A stretch of 64,000 nucleotides of DNA from an uncultured Prochlorococcus sp. GTDB lineage: Bacteria; Cyanobacteriota; Cyanobacteriia; PCC-6307; Cyanobiaceae. This document shows positions 34,641-44,236 of this stretch, piece after piece. The stretch is taken from NCBI GenBank assembly GCA_902624085.1, contig CACNWD010000003.1, forward strand, positions 1-64,000. Reading direction: 5' to 3'. Position 1 is the stretch's first letter. Every line of letters starts with the position of its first letter. Under the pieces are notes generated by a model. That model saw only the letters and a program-made list of their open reading frames with translations, was not told where the DNA came from and did not search any database. Position numbers and translations under genes: made by a program.

Positions 34641-37600
34641 TTAAGTACTAAAATATTTCGCTTTTGAATGAAGAGAAACAATTGCGGTGGTACTCTGTTC
34701 TGGGTGTAATTGCTCAGATTCATCCATAGTAAGATTTATGCGATCAGCATCTAGTAATAGTAGTTGAGCTTTTGAATCAGATACCTTAGGGCAAGCAGGA
34801 TAGCCAAATGAGTATCTTGAACCTCTATACTTTTGGGAAAGTATTTCTTTATTAGATATATTTTTGAAATCAGAATAACCACATTCATATCTAATTTTTG
34901 CATGTATAAATTCAGCTAACGCTTCGGCTAGTTGAACTGCTAAACCATGAAAAATTAAGTAATCACTGTATTTATCGCTATTAAATAATTCTTGGGCAAA
35001 TTCGCTGGCTATCTCTCCCATTGTTACAGCTTGCATTGGAAAACAATCTATAGGCTTTCCTTCAACAAGATCACAATAAAAATCTGCTATGCACAGTTTG
35101 CTTCCAGAAACTTGTCTTGGAAATTCAAATTTCGCTAATTGTTCGATCTCATTCTCCTTAAACAAAACAATACTATTTTTATTTCTACCGCATTTAAAAT
35201 AGCCATATACTGCTTGAGGTTTAATCAAATTTTTATCATTAATAATATTGATCCATTTATTTAGTAATGATTCTGCATAAGATTCTAAGTATTCGTTATA
35301 TTCTTCAACCGTTTGATCTTTATTCTTTTTAATTTGCCATTGTCCACTGAAAAGAGCCTTTTTATCAAGATAAAATAAAAGATCCTCGATTTCAATTTCT
35401 TCACGAGTTAATATTTTTGATCCCCAAAATGGAGGTTTTACTGGCTTTTCTTCAATTGCATATGAAGATCTATCTGTAGTTATAATTTTTTTTGATATTT
35501 TTCTATTAGTTGGAATTTTATTTGGTTTTTCCGAATTATATTTATTAGTTTTTGTATCTGCTAAGTTTATACTAATATCTTCTTTATTTATAAAACCTTT
35601 ATCATCAGACCAATTGCCTGTTTTTTTACTTTTCATATATTCATTCATAAATTTAAGATCAGTGAAAGCATCCTTGCCATAGAGAATTTTTCCTTCATAA
35701 ATTTGACTACAATCTTCATTAACAAATTTTGGTGTAAGTGCAGCTCCTCCTAGTATTACTGGTACTTTTATATTTGCCTCGTTAAATGCTGCAAGATTAT
35801 CCTTCATAAATGCAGTTGATTTTACTAATAATCCGCTCATCGCAATACAATCTGCTTCATGTAATTTTTGTGCTTCAATTATTGAATGAACATCTTGCTT
35901 AATTCCAAGGTTAATTACATCATAACCATTGTTAGTAAGGATAATATCAACTAAGTTTTTTCCAATATCATGAACATCACCTTTTACTGTTGCTATTAAG
36001 AATTTACCTTTTGAGGAAGTATTTTCAGAAGTTTCCATGAATGGTTCTAATACTGATACTGCAAACTTCATAGTTTCAGCAGACTGTAATACAAAAGGTA
36101 ATTGCATTTGACCAGAGCCAAATAAATCTCCTACAACTTTCATTCCATCAAGAAGAAAGGTATTTATAATTTCTAGAGGTTTATACTTTTTTAGTGATTT
36201 ATTTAATAATTCCTCTAATCCTATTTTCTCTCCATCAATAATATGGTTTTTTAATTTTTCTTCGAGGGTTAAATTATCTTTATTTTCTCCAATTTTATTT
36301 ATATCCTTAATAGATAAATCTTGAAATACTTTTGTTAATTCTACTAATGGGTCATATATGCATATTTGATCTTTAAAAATTCTTTTATCATAAATAAGAT
36401 CTAGACATATTTTCTTTGTTTCATCACTAATTTTTGATAAGGGTAATATTTTATTTGGAGCAAGAATTGCAGAATCAAGTCCAGCTTTAATACACTCATC
36501 TAAAAATATCGAATTTAAATTTATCCTTGCCAGAGGTGATAAACCAAAACTGATATTTGATATTCCTAGAATTATATGACAATTTTTAATTTTATTCCTA
36601 ATACTTTTTATAGCCAAAATTGTTTCTTTGGCATTTAATCTATCTTCCTCAATTCCTGTTGAAATTGGTAAGGCTAAAGGATCAAAGAATATTTCATGAT
36701 CAGAGATACCATTAATTCTTGTTTTATTTATAGCTCTTTCAGCAATATTAAATTTTTTTTCTGAAGTTCTAGCCATTCCATCTTCATCTATAGTGCCAAT
36801 TACTAAACCTGCTCCGTAGTTAATTGCTAAATTCATAACAGTATTAAATCTTTCTTCACCATCTTCATAATTAGTTGAATTTATAATACATTTTCCGCCG
36901 GCAGTTTTTAAACCACTTTCCATTTTTTCGTGTTCGGTGGAATCAATCATTAAAGGTAAATTAATATTAGTTACTAATCTTGATGTGATTTCTTTCATAT
37001 CTTTCACACCATCACGGCCAACATAATCAACGTTCACGTCTAAAACATGTGCATTTTCCTTCTGTTGTTGTTTAGCTATAGAAATAAGACCATCCCAATC
37101 ATCCTTATTTAACAAATCCCTTACTTTTTTTGAACCACTTGCATTCAGTCTTTCACCAACAAGTAATATTGAATTATCCTGTTTATAAGGAACCGAATTA
37201 TAAATAGAAGAGGATGATGGTATAAACACATTTTCTCTAACTTTATTCTTTATTAAATAATTATCTTTTTTAAGTTCAGAAATAATTGAAGATAAATACC
37301 TTATATGCTCAGGAGTTGTCCCACAACATCCGCCAATTATCTGGACATCATAATCATATATGAAGTTTAGCAATTGAACTTTTAACTCTAATGGAGTTAA
37401 TTTATAGTGTGCTATTCCTCCAACATTTTCTGGTAAACCTGCATTAGGTATACAACTAATAGCGAAAGGAGAATTCTCAGAAAGATACTTAATATGTTCT
37501 TTCATTTCTGAAGGACCAGTTGCACAATTAAGACCTAATATATCTATATTAAAAGGCTCTAAAATTGTAAGTGCGGTAGCAATATCTGAACCAACTAACA

Positions 37601-38204
37601 TTGTTCCTGTCGTCTCAACGGTAATTGAAACCATTATTGGAATATCTATTGATCTCTCATTAATAATTTCATTCGCGGCTAAAAGTGCTGATTTAATTTG
37701 AAGAATATCCTGACATGTTTCGATTAATAAAAGGTCTACACCTCCATCAATTAGACCGTGAATTTGATCTTTATAAGATTCTTTAAGAACATCAAAGCTT
37801 ATATGTCCAAGAGTAGGTAATTTGGTTGTTGGCCCAATTGAGCCGGCAACAAATTTAGGATTACTAGCAGTAGTGTGTTTTCCCGCACATTTTTTAGCTA
37901 AAAGTGCCGCATTTTTATTTATTTCGTAAGCCTTATGCCCTAAATCATATTCATCTAAAACAATTGAAGTCGCTCCAAATGTATTTGTTTCTACAATATC
38001 GCAACCAGAAACAAGAAAGTCATTATGAACCTTTTCAACTGCTTTTGGTAAAGTCAAAACAAGATTTTCGTTACAACCCTCAAATTTATCTCCACCAAAA
38101 TCCTCAGCACTTAAATTCATATTTTGAAAAGAAGTACCAGTACCTCCATCAAAAATAATAATTGGTTTATCATCTCTATTTAAATGCTCTCTAAAAAGTG
38201 ACAT
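34641..38204 (-). CDS. metH: Cobalamin-dependent methionine synthase
   Basis: MetH moves a methyl group from methyltetrahydrofolate to homocysteine through a corrinoid. The 1187-residue protein has all four modules: the homocysteine domain with zinc ligands (GLNCATG and GGCCGTTPEH near residue 290), the pterin domain (GERLNASGSKK near 350, VDVNVDYVGRDG), the B12 domain with KGDVHDIGKN near 745 and SGLLVKS, and the AdoMet reactivation domain with RYSFGYPACP near the end. It follows ilvE with an 8-base gap, and the corrinoid gene cobN is close by. Confidence 0.97.
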   Translation of the reverse strand: MSLFREHLNRDDKPIIIFDGGTGTSFQNMNLSAEDFGGDKFEGCNENLVLTLPKAVEKVHNDFLVSGCDIVETNTFGATSIVLDEYDLGHKAYEINKNAALLAKKCAGKHTTASNPKFVAGSIGPTTKLPTLGHISFDVLKESYKDQIHGLIDGGVDLLLIETCQDILQIKSALLAANEIINERSIDIPIMVSITVETTGTMLVGSDIATALTILEPFNIDILGLNCATGPSEMKEHIKYLSENSPFAISCIPNAGLPENVGGIAHYKLTPLELKVQLLNFIYDYDVQIIGGCCGTTPEHIRYLSSIISELKKDNYLIKNKVRENVFIPSSSSIYNSVPYKQDNSILLVGERLNASGSKKVRDLLNKDDWDGLISIAKQQQKENAHVLDVNVDYVGRDGVKDMKEITSRLVTNINLPLMIDSTEHEKMESGLKTAGGKCIINSTNYEDGEERFNTVMNLAINYGAGLVIGTIDEDGMARTSEKKFNIAERAINKTRINGISDHEIFFDPLALPISTGIEEDRLNAKETILAIKSIRNKIKNCHIILGISNISFGLSPLARINLNSIFLDECIKAGLDSAILAPNKILPLSKISDETKKICLDLIYDKRIFKDQICIYDPLVELTKVFQDLSIKDINKIGENKDNLTLEEKLKNHIIDGEKIGLEELLNKSLKKYKPLEIINTFLLDGMKVVGDLFGSGQMQLPFVLQSAETMKFAVSVLEPFMETSENTSSKGKFLIATVKGDVHDIGKNLVDIILTNNGYDVINLGIKQDVHSIIEAQKLHEADCIAMSGLLVKSTAFMKDNLAAFNEANIKVPVILGGAALTPKFVNEDCSQIYEGKILYGKDAFTDLKFMNEYMKSKKTGNWSDDKGFINKEDISINLADTKTNKYNSEKPNKIPTNRKISKKIITTDRSSYAIEEKPVKPPFWGSKILTREEIEIEDLLFYLDKKALFSGQWQIKKNKDQTVEEYNEYLESYAESLLNKWINIINDKNLIKPQAVYGYFKCGRNKNSIVLFKENEIEQLAKFEFPRQVSGSKLCIADFYCDLVEGKPIDCFPMQAVTMGEIASEFAQELFNSDKYSDYLIFHGLAVQLAEALAEFIHAKIRYECGYSDFKNISNKEILSQKYRGSRYSFGYPACPKVSDSKAQLLLLDADRINLTMDESEQLHPEQSTTAIVSLHSKAKYFST

Positions 38205-38212
38205 TTAGAAAC

Positions 38213-39127
38213 TTAGTTAATTTTGATTCGTGTAACCCAACTATCATAGTCTTTTGAACGTCCTTCCGTTATTGCTATTAACTTAGATTTTAATTTTTCC
38301 ATTATTGGTCTATCTCCTACTAATTCGGTTGACTCTATTTGTTTTATTGGAGTTATCTTTGCAGCAGTACCTGTTAAGAAAACTTCATCAGCAATAAATA
38401 ATTCTGTTTTATCTACGGGTCTTTCAATTACATTTAATCCCATAGATTTTGCTAATTCTATAACGCTAGCTCTAGTTATCCCTTCAAGAATATCCTGATC
38501 AACTCCAGGCGTTATTAAATCTCCATCTCTAACTATAAATAAATTCATACCACTAGCTTCACTAACTTTACCACTAGAATTTAATAGCAATGCCTCATCA
38601 AAACCAGAAAGACTTGCTTCTGTTTTTGCTAATGAACTTGTTATATATGCACCACTAATCTTACCTCTTAAAGGAAGAGATCTATCTTCCTGTCTTGACC
38701 AACTACTCATACGACAAGTAACACCCTCAGGAGAAAGATAATCGCCAAGTTCTATACAATAAATAAAAAAATTTGTCTCAATATTATGTAACCTTGGAGC
38801 AATACCTAAATCACTTGTGTAAACAAATGGCCTTATATAAATTGGTTTATCAGGTTTGTTTATTTTAATAATCTTTTCCAAGGCACTAAAAACATAATCA
38901 TCTTTTAATTCAGTCAAAAGAAATTTTGCGCTTTGAGTAAGTCTTTTAATATGCCTGTCTGTTCTAAATAAAAGAAATTCATTCTTATCAGATGGATTAG
39001 GTATTGCCCTCATGCCACCAAAAGCAGCTGTTCCATAATGTAGAGCATGAGTCGCTATTGATATTTTGGCTTCAGCGAATGGAATACATTCTCCGTTAAA
39101 CCATGCATATGGAAGGAATTGATGCAT
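38213..39127 (-). CDS. ilvE: Branched-chain amino acid aminotransferase
   Basis: This fold-type IV PLP enzyme of 304 residues makes or breaks down leucine, isoleucine and valine. It shows the N-terminal LPYAWFNGECIPF segment, HALHYGTAAFGGMRA, the PLP-lysine region GKISGAYITSSLAKTEA near residue 157, and EASGMNLFIV and EVFLTGTAAKITPI. ATG at 39127 is a clear start. It is probably co-transcribed with metH and divergent from cobN across 71 bases. Confidence 0.95.
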   Translation of the reverse strand: MHQFLPYAWFNGECIPFAEAKISIATHALHYGTAAFGGMRAIPNPSDKNEFLLFRTDRHIKRLTQSAKFLLTELKDDYVFSALEKIIKINKPDKPIYIRPFVYTSDLGIAPRLHNIETNFFIYCIELGDYLSPEGVTCRMSSWSRQEDRSLPLRGKISGAYITSSLAKTEASLSGFDEALLLNSSGKVSEASGMNLFIVRDGDLITPGVDQDILEGITRASVIELAKSMGLNVIERPVDKTELFIADEVFLTGTAAKITPIKQIESTELVGDRPIMEKLKSKLIAITEGRSKDYDSWVTRIKIN

Positions 39128-39198
39128 TTGTAGTAATAAAAATGAGTTAAGATTTAATTTGTATACTTAACTATTGTAAACCCAATTCATATTTGTAA

Positions 39199-42100
39199 AT
39201 GCATAGGATATTAAATATTGCGAGAAATGAAAATAATGTAGAGGATTTTATTGAACAACCTATTGCTGATTGTATTTTTTTGACAAGTGTAAAGGCAGAT
39301 TTAAATCTCTTAGCGAAATTAGAAAATGAAGAGATAGGAACTATAAAAAATAATATCAGGGCTTTGGATATTAATTATTTACGAACTCCTTCTCAAATAG
39401 ATCACTATATCAGCAAGACTATTTCAAAATCTAAAATTGTAATTCTTAGATTATTTGGTGATAAAGGCACTTGGAGTTATGGATTAGAGCAAATAAGAAT
39501 ATGGAGTAAATTAAATTCTAATAATAAATTAATAATTCTTTCAGGTACTAAGGAACAAGATTTAGAGCTAAATGAACTAAGTACTATAGATTTAAATATA
39601 TCAATAAAATTATCAATTCTACTGAGAGAGGGTGGAAAAGATAATTATTTAAAGTTTCTAAAGTGTATAAATTTAATTGTTAATAATTTTAATGAAATTC
39701 CAGAAAAATATTTAACAAAAACTTCTTATCCTGATCCATATTATTATGACTGGAAAAATGATAGTGGATCAAAAGTTGGAATTATTTCTTACAAATCCCT
39801 ATTTTTGGCTAATGAATCAGATTTTTCTGATCATTTAAATAAAAGTCTAAGAAAAATTGGTTTAAGCCCAAAAACAGCATTAATTTCAACATTAAAAAAC
39901 GCAAATATTCAAAGAAATTTAGTAGAAAAATTTAAGAAAGAAAACATTGAGATTTTAATAACTACAACTTCCTTTGATTCATCTTTAAAGAAAACATCAA
40001 ATAATGAACTAAACAAATTTAATTTATTTGAAGAATTAAACCTTCCAGTACTTCAAATTCTCACTTCGAATAGAAATAAAAAAGAATGGAATAAATCACC
40101 TATTGGAATGAATTCATTAGATTTATTAATGCAAATTATAATTCCAGAATTTGATGGAAGAATAATTACTATACCTTGTGCATTTAAAGAAACTATTTCT
40201 ATTAATAAAAATATATGCTGTGAAATATCAAATTATAAATTTGATCAAAAAGGTATTAATTGGCTTGTTCAATTAGTAAGTAATTATATAAAACTAAAAA
40301 AGTTAAAAAATAAAGATAAAAAAATTGCTATTGTAATTTCTAATTATCCCGTAAAAAATTCAAAAATTGGTAATGGTGTTGGACTAAATACTCCTAAATC
40401 AATTATTAATATACTTAATTGGTTTGAAGATGAAGGTTATCAAATTTCAGATGAAGATTTGCCAAAAAGTTCAAGAGAACTTATGTCCATGCTTATAAAA
40501 ACTAGAACAAATGATCCTTTATCTATGAATAATAAACCTTTAGATTATCTATCATTAAATGATTACGAACTTTATTGGAATAAGATTCCAAAATTATCTA
40601 AAAAGAAAATAATTAAACGATGGGACGTCCCATCAAATTCAATTGATCTGGAAAAAAAAGGTTTTGCAATTAGCGGACTAAAATTTGGCAATATTTGCCT
40701 ATTAATTCAACCTCAAAGAGGTTATGATTCGCAAAGTTTAAAAGATATACATTCACCAGATTTACCACCTCCCCATAGATATTTAGCACAATATTTTTGG
40801 ACTTATAATATATTTAAATCTGATGCTATTTGTCATATTGGTAAACATGGAACAATTGAATGGCTTCCTGGAAAATCAGTTGGATTAAGCGATAAATGCT
40901 TCCCACAAATAATATGTCCACCAATACCAATCATTTATCCATTTATTGTAAATGATCCCGGTGAGGGATCTCAGTCAAAAAGGAGAACTCATGCCACAAT
41001 TATTGATCATTTAACTCCTCCTTTAGATAGATCAGAACTATATGGCAATTTAGCCAATTTAGAAAAATTAATAGATGAGTATTATGAGGCAGTTCAATTA
41101 AATTCAAAAAGAATCATTAATATTAAAAATTCAATTACTAAATTTGTTACAAATGAATTTAAAGATATCTTTGATATTAAGGATGTAGATTTTATCGAAA
41201 AAATAGATTCTTATCTTTGTGAAATTAAAGAAAATCAAATAAGAGTTGGACTACATACATTTGGTTCAAGAAATTCAATAAAAAATGAAATAGATTTGAT
41301 TTTATGTTTATGTAGAGTTCCTACAAGAGATAGAGTGGGAATTCTTCAATTCTTATCAAAAAAAATTAAATTAGATTTAGATCCTTGGACAAATGAATAT
41401 TCAAAGTTAATATCAGATAATGATTCAAAAATTCTATATTACTATTCTAAGAAAAAAATTAAGACATTTTCTGGTGCTATTGACTTTTTAGAGATTCAAT
41501 CTAAATACCTAATTTATCATTACTTTTATAAAAAAGATTGTATTATTGAGGATATTGAAGTTCTTAAAAATAAAAAGTTTTTTAATAATGTAATAATTAA
41601 ATTAAATCAATCTTCCTATATGAAAAAAATAAATAAAGAAATATATTTACCAGTTATTTATTCATCTTTATTAGAAAAAAAATCATTACTTAATTCACTT
41701 TCTGGTGAATTCATTAAAAGTGGTCCATCAGGCGCACCTACAAGAGGGAAACTTGAGGTTTTACCAACTGGTAAAAATTTCTTTTCAATTGATACTAGGG
41801 GTTTACCTACAGAAGCAGCATGGGATGTAGGGATAAAATCAGCAACTCAAATATTAGATCTATACATCTTAGAATATGGTGAAGATCTTAGGAAATTAGC
41901 AATATCTCTTTGGGCTACATCTACTATGAGAAATGGTGGAGAAGACATTTGTCAAATTTTATTTTTAATGGGTATTAAGCCAGTATGGGATTTTGCAACA
42001 AGAAGATTAATTGATCTTGAAATTATTCCTTTAAATGTTCTTTCAAGACCAAGAGTTGATGTAACAATAAGAATTTCAGGTATGTTTAGAGATTCATTCC

Positions 42101-42933
42101 CACAGTTAATTGAAATATTATCAAAGGCTATTAATTTAATTTCAAATTTAGATGAAAGTATTGATAAAAACCCTTTAGCTCACGATTTTAAAAATAATAA
42201 ATCAATTTATCGAATATTTGGATCAGCACCAGAATCATATGGGGCCGGTCTGCAGGAATTAATATCTAATTCAAGCTGGACTAGTAATGATGATCTTGCT
42301 AATGCTTATTTGTCTTGGAGTAGTTGGATTTATGATAGTAATCTTGATGGTTTATATGGAAGAAATGAACTTGAAAAATCTTTAAATAATATTCAAGTTG
42401 TAATTCATAACCAAGATAACAAAGAGCATGATATTTTAGATTCTGATGATTATTACCAATTTCAAGGAGGACTATCAGCTGCTATTAAGAAAATATCTGG
42501 TAAGTATCCTGAATTATTTCATGGCGATCTTTCTAAATATGGATATTCAAAAATAACTAAACTTAATAAAGAAATTGAAAAGGTTGTTCTGTCGAGAGTA
42601 TTAAATCCAAAATGGACCAAGGGCATGATGCAAAATGGATATAAAGGTGCTTTTGAATTTTCTGCTACATTAGATTATCTTTATGCTTATGACGCTACAA
42701 CTAAATTAGTTTCAAATTGGTGCTATGAATCAATATATAAAAATTGGCTATGTAATAAGGATATTAAAAATTTTCTAGAAAATAATAATCCATGGGCACT
42801 AAGAGATATCGCAGAAAGATTTATAGAAGTTATAAATAGAAAGATGTGGGATACTGAAAATAAAGAGATTTTGGAAAACCTAAAAATAATAGTTAATAAT
42901 ACTGAATCTAAAATTGAAAAGAATAAATTCTAA
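39199..42933 (+). CDS. cobN: Cobaltochelatase subunit CobN
   Basis: A 1244-residue CobN/ChlH-type large chelatase subunit, which binds the tetrapyrrole and inserts cobalt in the aerobic corrinoid route. It contains the family motifs ICHIGKHGTIEWLPGKSVGL near residue 550 and the GEGSQSKRRTHATIIDHLTP segment. Neighbouring metH supports a corrinoid role over the chlorophyll-type ChlH, which is a different, longer protein. It has a clean ATG start at 39199. It ends one base before the stop of the convergent PHP gene. Confidence 0.93.
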   Translation: MHRILNIARNENNVEDFIEQPIADCIFLTSVKADLNLLAKLENEEIGTIKNNIRALDINYLRTPSQIDHYISKTISKSKIVILRLFGDKGTWSYGLEQIRIWSKLNSNNKLIILSGTKEQDLELNELSTIDLNISIKLSILLREGGKDNYLKFLKCINLIVNNFNEIPEKYLTKTSYPDPYYYDWKNDSGSKVGIISYKSLFLANESDFSDHLNKSLRKIGLSPKTALISTLKNANIQRNLVEKFKKENIEILITTTSFDSSLKKTSNNELNKFNLFEELNLPVLQILTSNRNKKEWNKSPIGMNSLDLLMQIIIPEFDGRIITIPCAFKETISINKNICCEISNYKFDQKGINWLVQLVSNYIKLKKLKNKDKKIAIVISNYPVKNSKIGNGVGLNTPKSIINILNWFEDEGYQISDEDLPKSSRELMSMLIKTRTNDPLSMNNKPLDYLSLNDYELYWNKIPKLSKKKIIKRWDVPSNSIDLEKKGFAISGLKFGNICLLIQPQRGYDSQSLKDIHSPDLPPPHRYLAQYFWTYNIFKSDAICHIGKHGTIEWLPGKSVGLSDKCFPQIICPPIPIIYPFIVNDPGEGSQSKRRTHATIIDHLTPPLDRSELYGNLANLEKLIDEYYEAVQLNSKRIINIKNSITKFVTNEFKDIFDIKDVDFIEKIDSYLCEIKENQIRVGLHTFGSRNSIKNEIDLILCLCRVPTRDRVGILQFLSKKIKLDLDPWTNEYSKLISDNDSKILYYYSKKKIKTFSGAIDFLEIQSKYLIYHYFYKKDCIIEDIEVLKNKKFFNNVIIKLNQSSYMKKINKEIYLPVIYSSLLEKKSLLNSLSGEFIKSGPSGAPTRGKLEVLPTGKNFFSIDTRGLPTEAAWDVGIKSATQILDLYILEYGEDLRKLAISLWATSTMRNGGEDICQILFLMGIKPVWDFATRRLIDLEIIPLNVLSRPRVDVTIRISGMFRDSFPQLIEILSKAINLISNLDESIDKNPLAHDFKNNKSIYRIFGSAPESYGAGLQELISNSSWTSNDDLANAYLSWSSWIYDSNLDGLYGRNELEKSLNNIQVVIHNQDNKEHDILDSDDYYQFQGGLSAAIKKISGKYPELFHGDLSKYGYSKITKLNKEIEKVVLSRVLNPKWTKGMMQNGYKGAFEFSATLDYLYAYDATTKLVSNWCYESIYKNWLCNKDIKNFLENNNPWALRDIAERFIEVINRKMWDTENKEILENLKIIVNNTESKIEKNKF

Positions 42934-42934
42934 A

Positions 42935-43582
42935 TTATCTTCCAAAAAGAGAAAAACCATGACTATCAGTTCCACAAGACTTTAACATCCCTAAATTATT
43001 TGTTAACTTTTCAATCTCATCACATATAAATGGACTTGGAATCCATTTCTCACCAAGGCTATAGTCATACCATACTTCAATTCCATCAATTTGATTATCA
43101 AAAGCTTCAGGGATCAAAACATTGAATGGAATTCGATACCTTGCAGGATGAGCTAAAAACGAAATGCCTCCTGACTTTCGTATAGCATTTGAGACAGACC
43201 TTATATGAAGATGATTTCCAATTGGAGATTGTGATTGGGTGTATGGATATAAATATGAACTATCAATATCTATACCTAAGCCTAATACATGAACAAGACA
43301 TCCTTTTAATAGACAATTTATTTCAATACCTGAGATTAAATTAAAAGCTTTTGAAGTATATTTATTTAAAAGTTTATTTGATGATATATATTTATGAGCT
43401 TTCACAGTGTGATGATCAGTTATTGAAAAATACTGAATATTATTTCTATAAGCTTCATCTAGTAATTCTTCAGGAGTTAAACTCCCATCACTATATGTAC
43501 TATGGCAATGAAAATTAACGATATTAGGGCAGCTATTATTATTTATTTTCGATGTAAGTTTTATTAATTCTTCTTTATCCAT
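42935..43582 (-). CDS. PHP-domain metal-dependent phosphoesterase
   Basis: About 215 residues from ATG 43582; a TTG one codon earlier (43585) is also in frame. The PHP metal sites are visible: NFHCHSTYSDGSLTPEEL near residue 24, SITDHHTVKAH near 55, GIEINCLL and CGTDSHGFS near the end. PHP phosphoesterases hydrolyse small phosphorylated molecules or act as RNases and nucleotide hydrolases of the YciV/RnaAM kind; the substrate is unknown. It follows the hemG gene closely and is convergent with cobN. Confidence 0.88.
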   Translation of the reverse strand: MDKEELIKLTSKINNNSCPNIVNFHCHSTYSDGSLTPEELLDEAYRNNIQYFSITDHHTVKAHKYISSNKLLNKYTSKAFNLISGIEINCLLKGCLVHVLGLGIDIDSSYLYPYTQSQSPIGNHLHIRSVSNAIRKSGGISFLAHPARYRIPFNVLIPEAFDNQIDGIEVWYDYSLGEKWIPSPFICDEIEKLTNNLGMLKSCGTDSHGFSLFGR

Positions 43583-43588
43583 CAAAAT

Positions 43589-44128
43589 TTATTTAAATTT
43601 CTCAATTTTCTTTATTAAATTATCAACTCTTTTCCAATCAGTTAGTTCATATGTTTTTGAAGTATCCTTTGGACCATTAGTTATTATCATAATAAAAAGA
43701 ATAGCTAATTTATTTAAAGTATCTAAATTTGGATAATCTAGCCTTCCAGCGAAAACGTCTTTAATTGTTGGTTCCCAGTTTATTTTCTTCAAAAACTTGT
43801 ACACATATGGGTTAGTATCTGCAGTATTCTTTTCTGATTTTCTTGCTGTTAAATTTAGTGAAAAGAAAACAGTTTTTTTATTGTTTAGTGTTGATTTATT
43901 TTTTCTTACGAATTCATAAACATTTTTTCTGTGATAACCATATCTAACACTTGCACCAATTACAATCTCATCAAACTGCTCTAAATTGAATTTTACTGCA
44001 TCCTCCAATGAAGTAATGCTTATAATCTTTTTATTTTTTAATTTTTTATTTATATATTCACAAATATTTTTAGTATGTCCATCCACCGTAGAATATATAA
44101 TTAGGAGTTTTGATTTTTTCCAGAACAC
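43589..44128 (-). CDS. hemG: Flavodoxin-like protoporphyrinogen oxidase HemG
   Basis: The 179-residue protein is of the HemG type, a long-chain flavodoxin-like FMN enzyme that oxidises protoporphyrinogen IX using a quinone. The FMN-binding start is LLIIYSTVDGHTKNICEYI, followed by DEIVIGASVRYG(Y)H and VFFSLNLTARK. Length and the insertion before the last strand match HemG. The start is GTG at 44128. It feeds the heme/chlorophyll branch, which ends in acsF here. It is followed by the PHP gene with a 6-base gap. Confidence 0.85.
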   Translation of the reverse strand: MFWKKSKLLIIYSTVDGHTKNICEYINKKLKNKKIISITSLEDAVKFNLEQFDEIVIGASVRYGYHRKNVYEFVRKNKSTLNNKKTVFFSLNLTARKSEKNTADTNPYVYKFLKKINWEPTIKDVFAGRLDYPNLDTLNKLAILFIMIITNGPKDTSKTYELTDWKRVDNLIKKIEKFK

Positions 44129-44236
44129 TTTTTATTTAATTAACTAAATTAATATTAGTAATAAAATTAATTTACAAACAATATATCAATTTCTATGAAG
44201 AAGATGATTCAATATATTTTTATTTCAAAAAAATAT

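Noticed and set aside
39128..39198. Possible cobalamin riboswitch between ilvE and cobN
   Set aside because: The gap is only 71 bases, too short for a complete cobalamin riboswitch, and no B12-box-like segment was seen.
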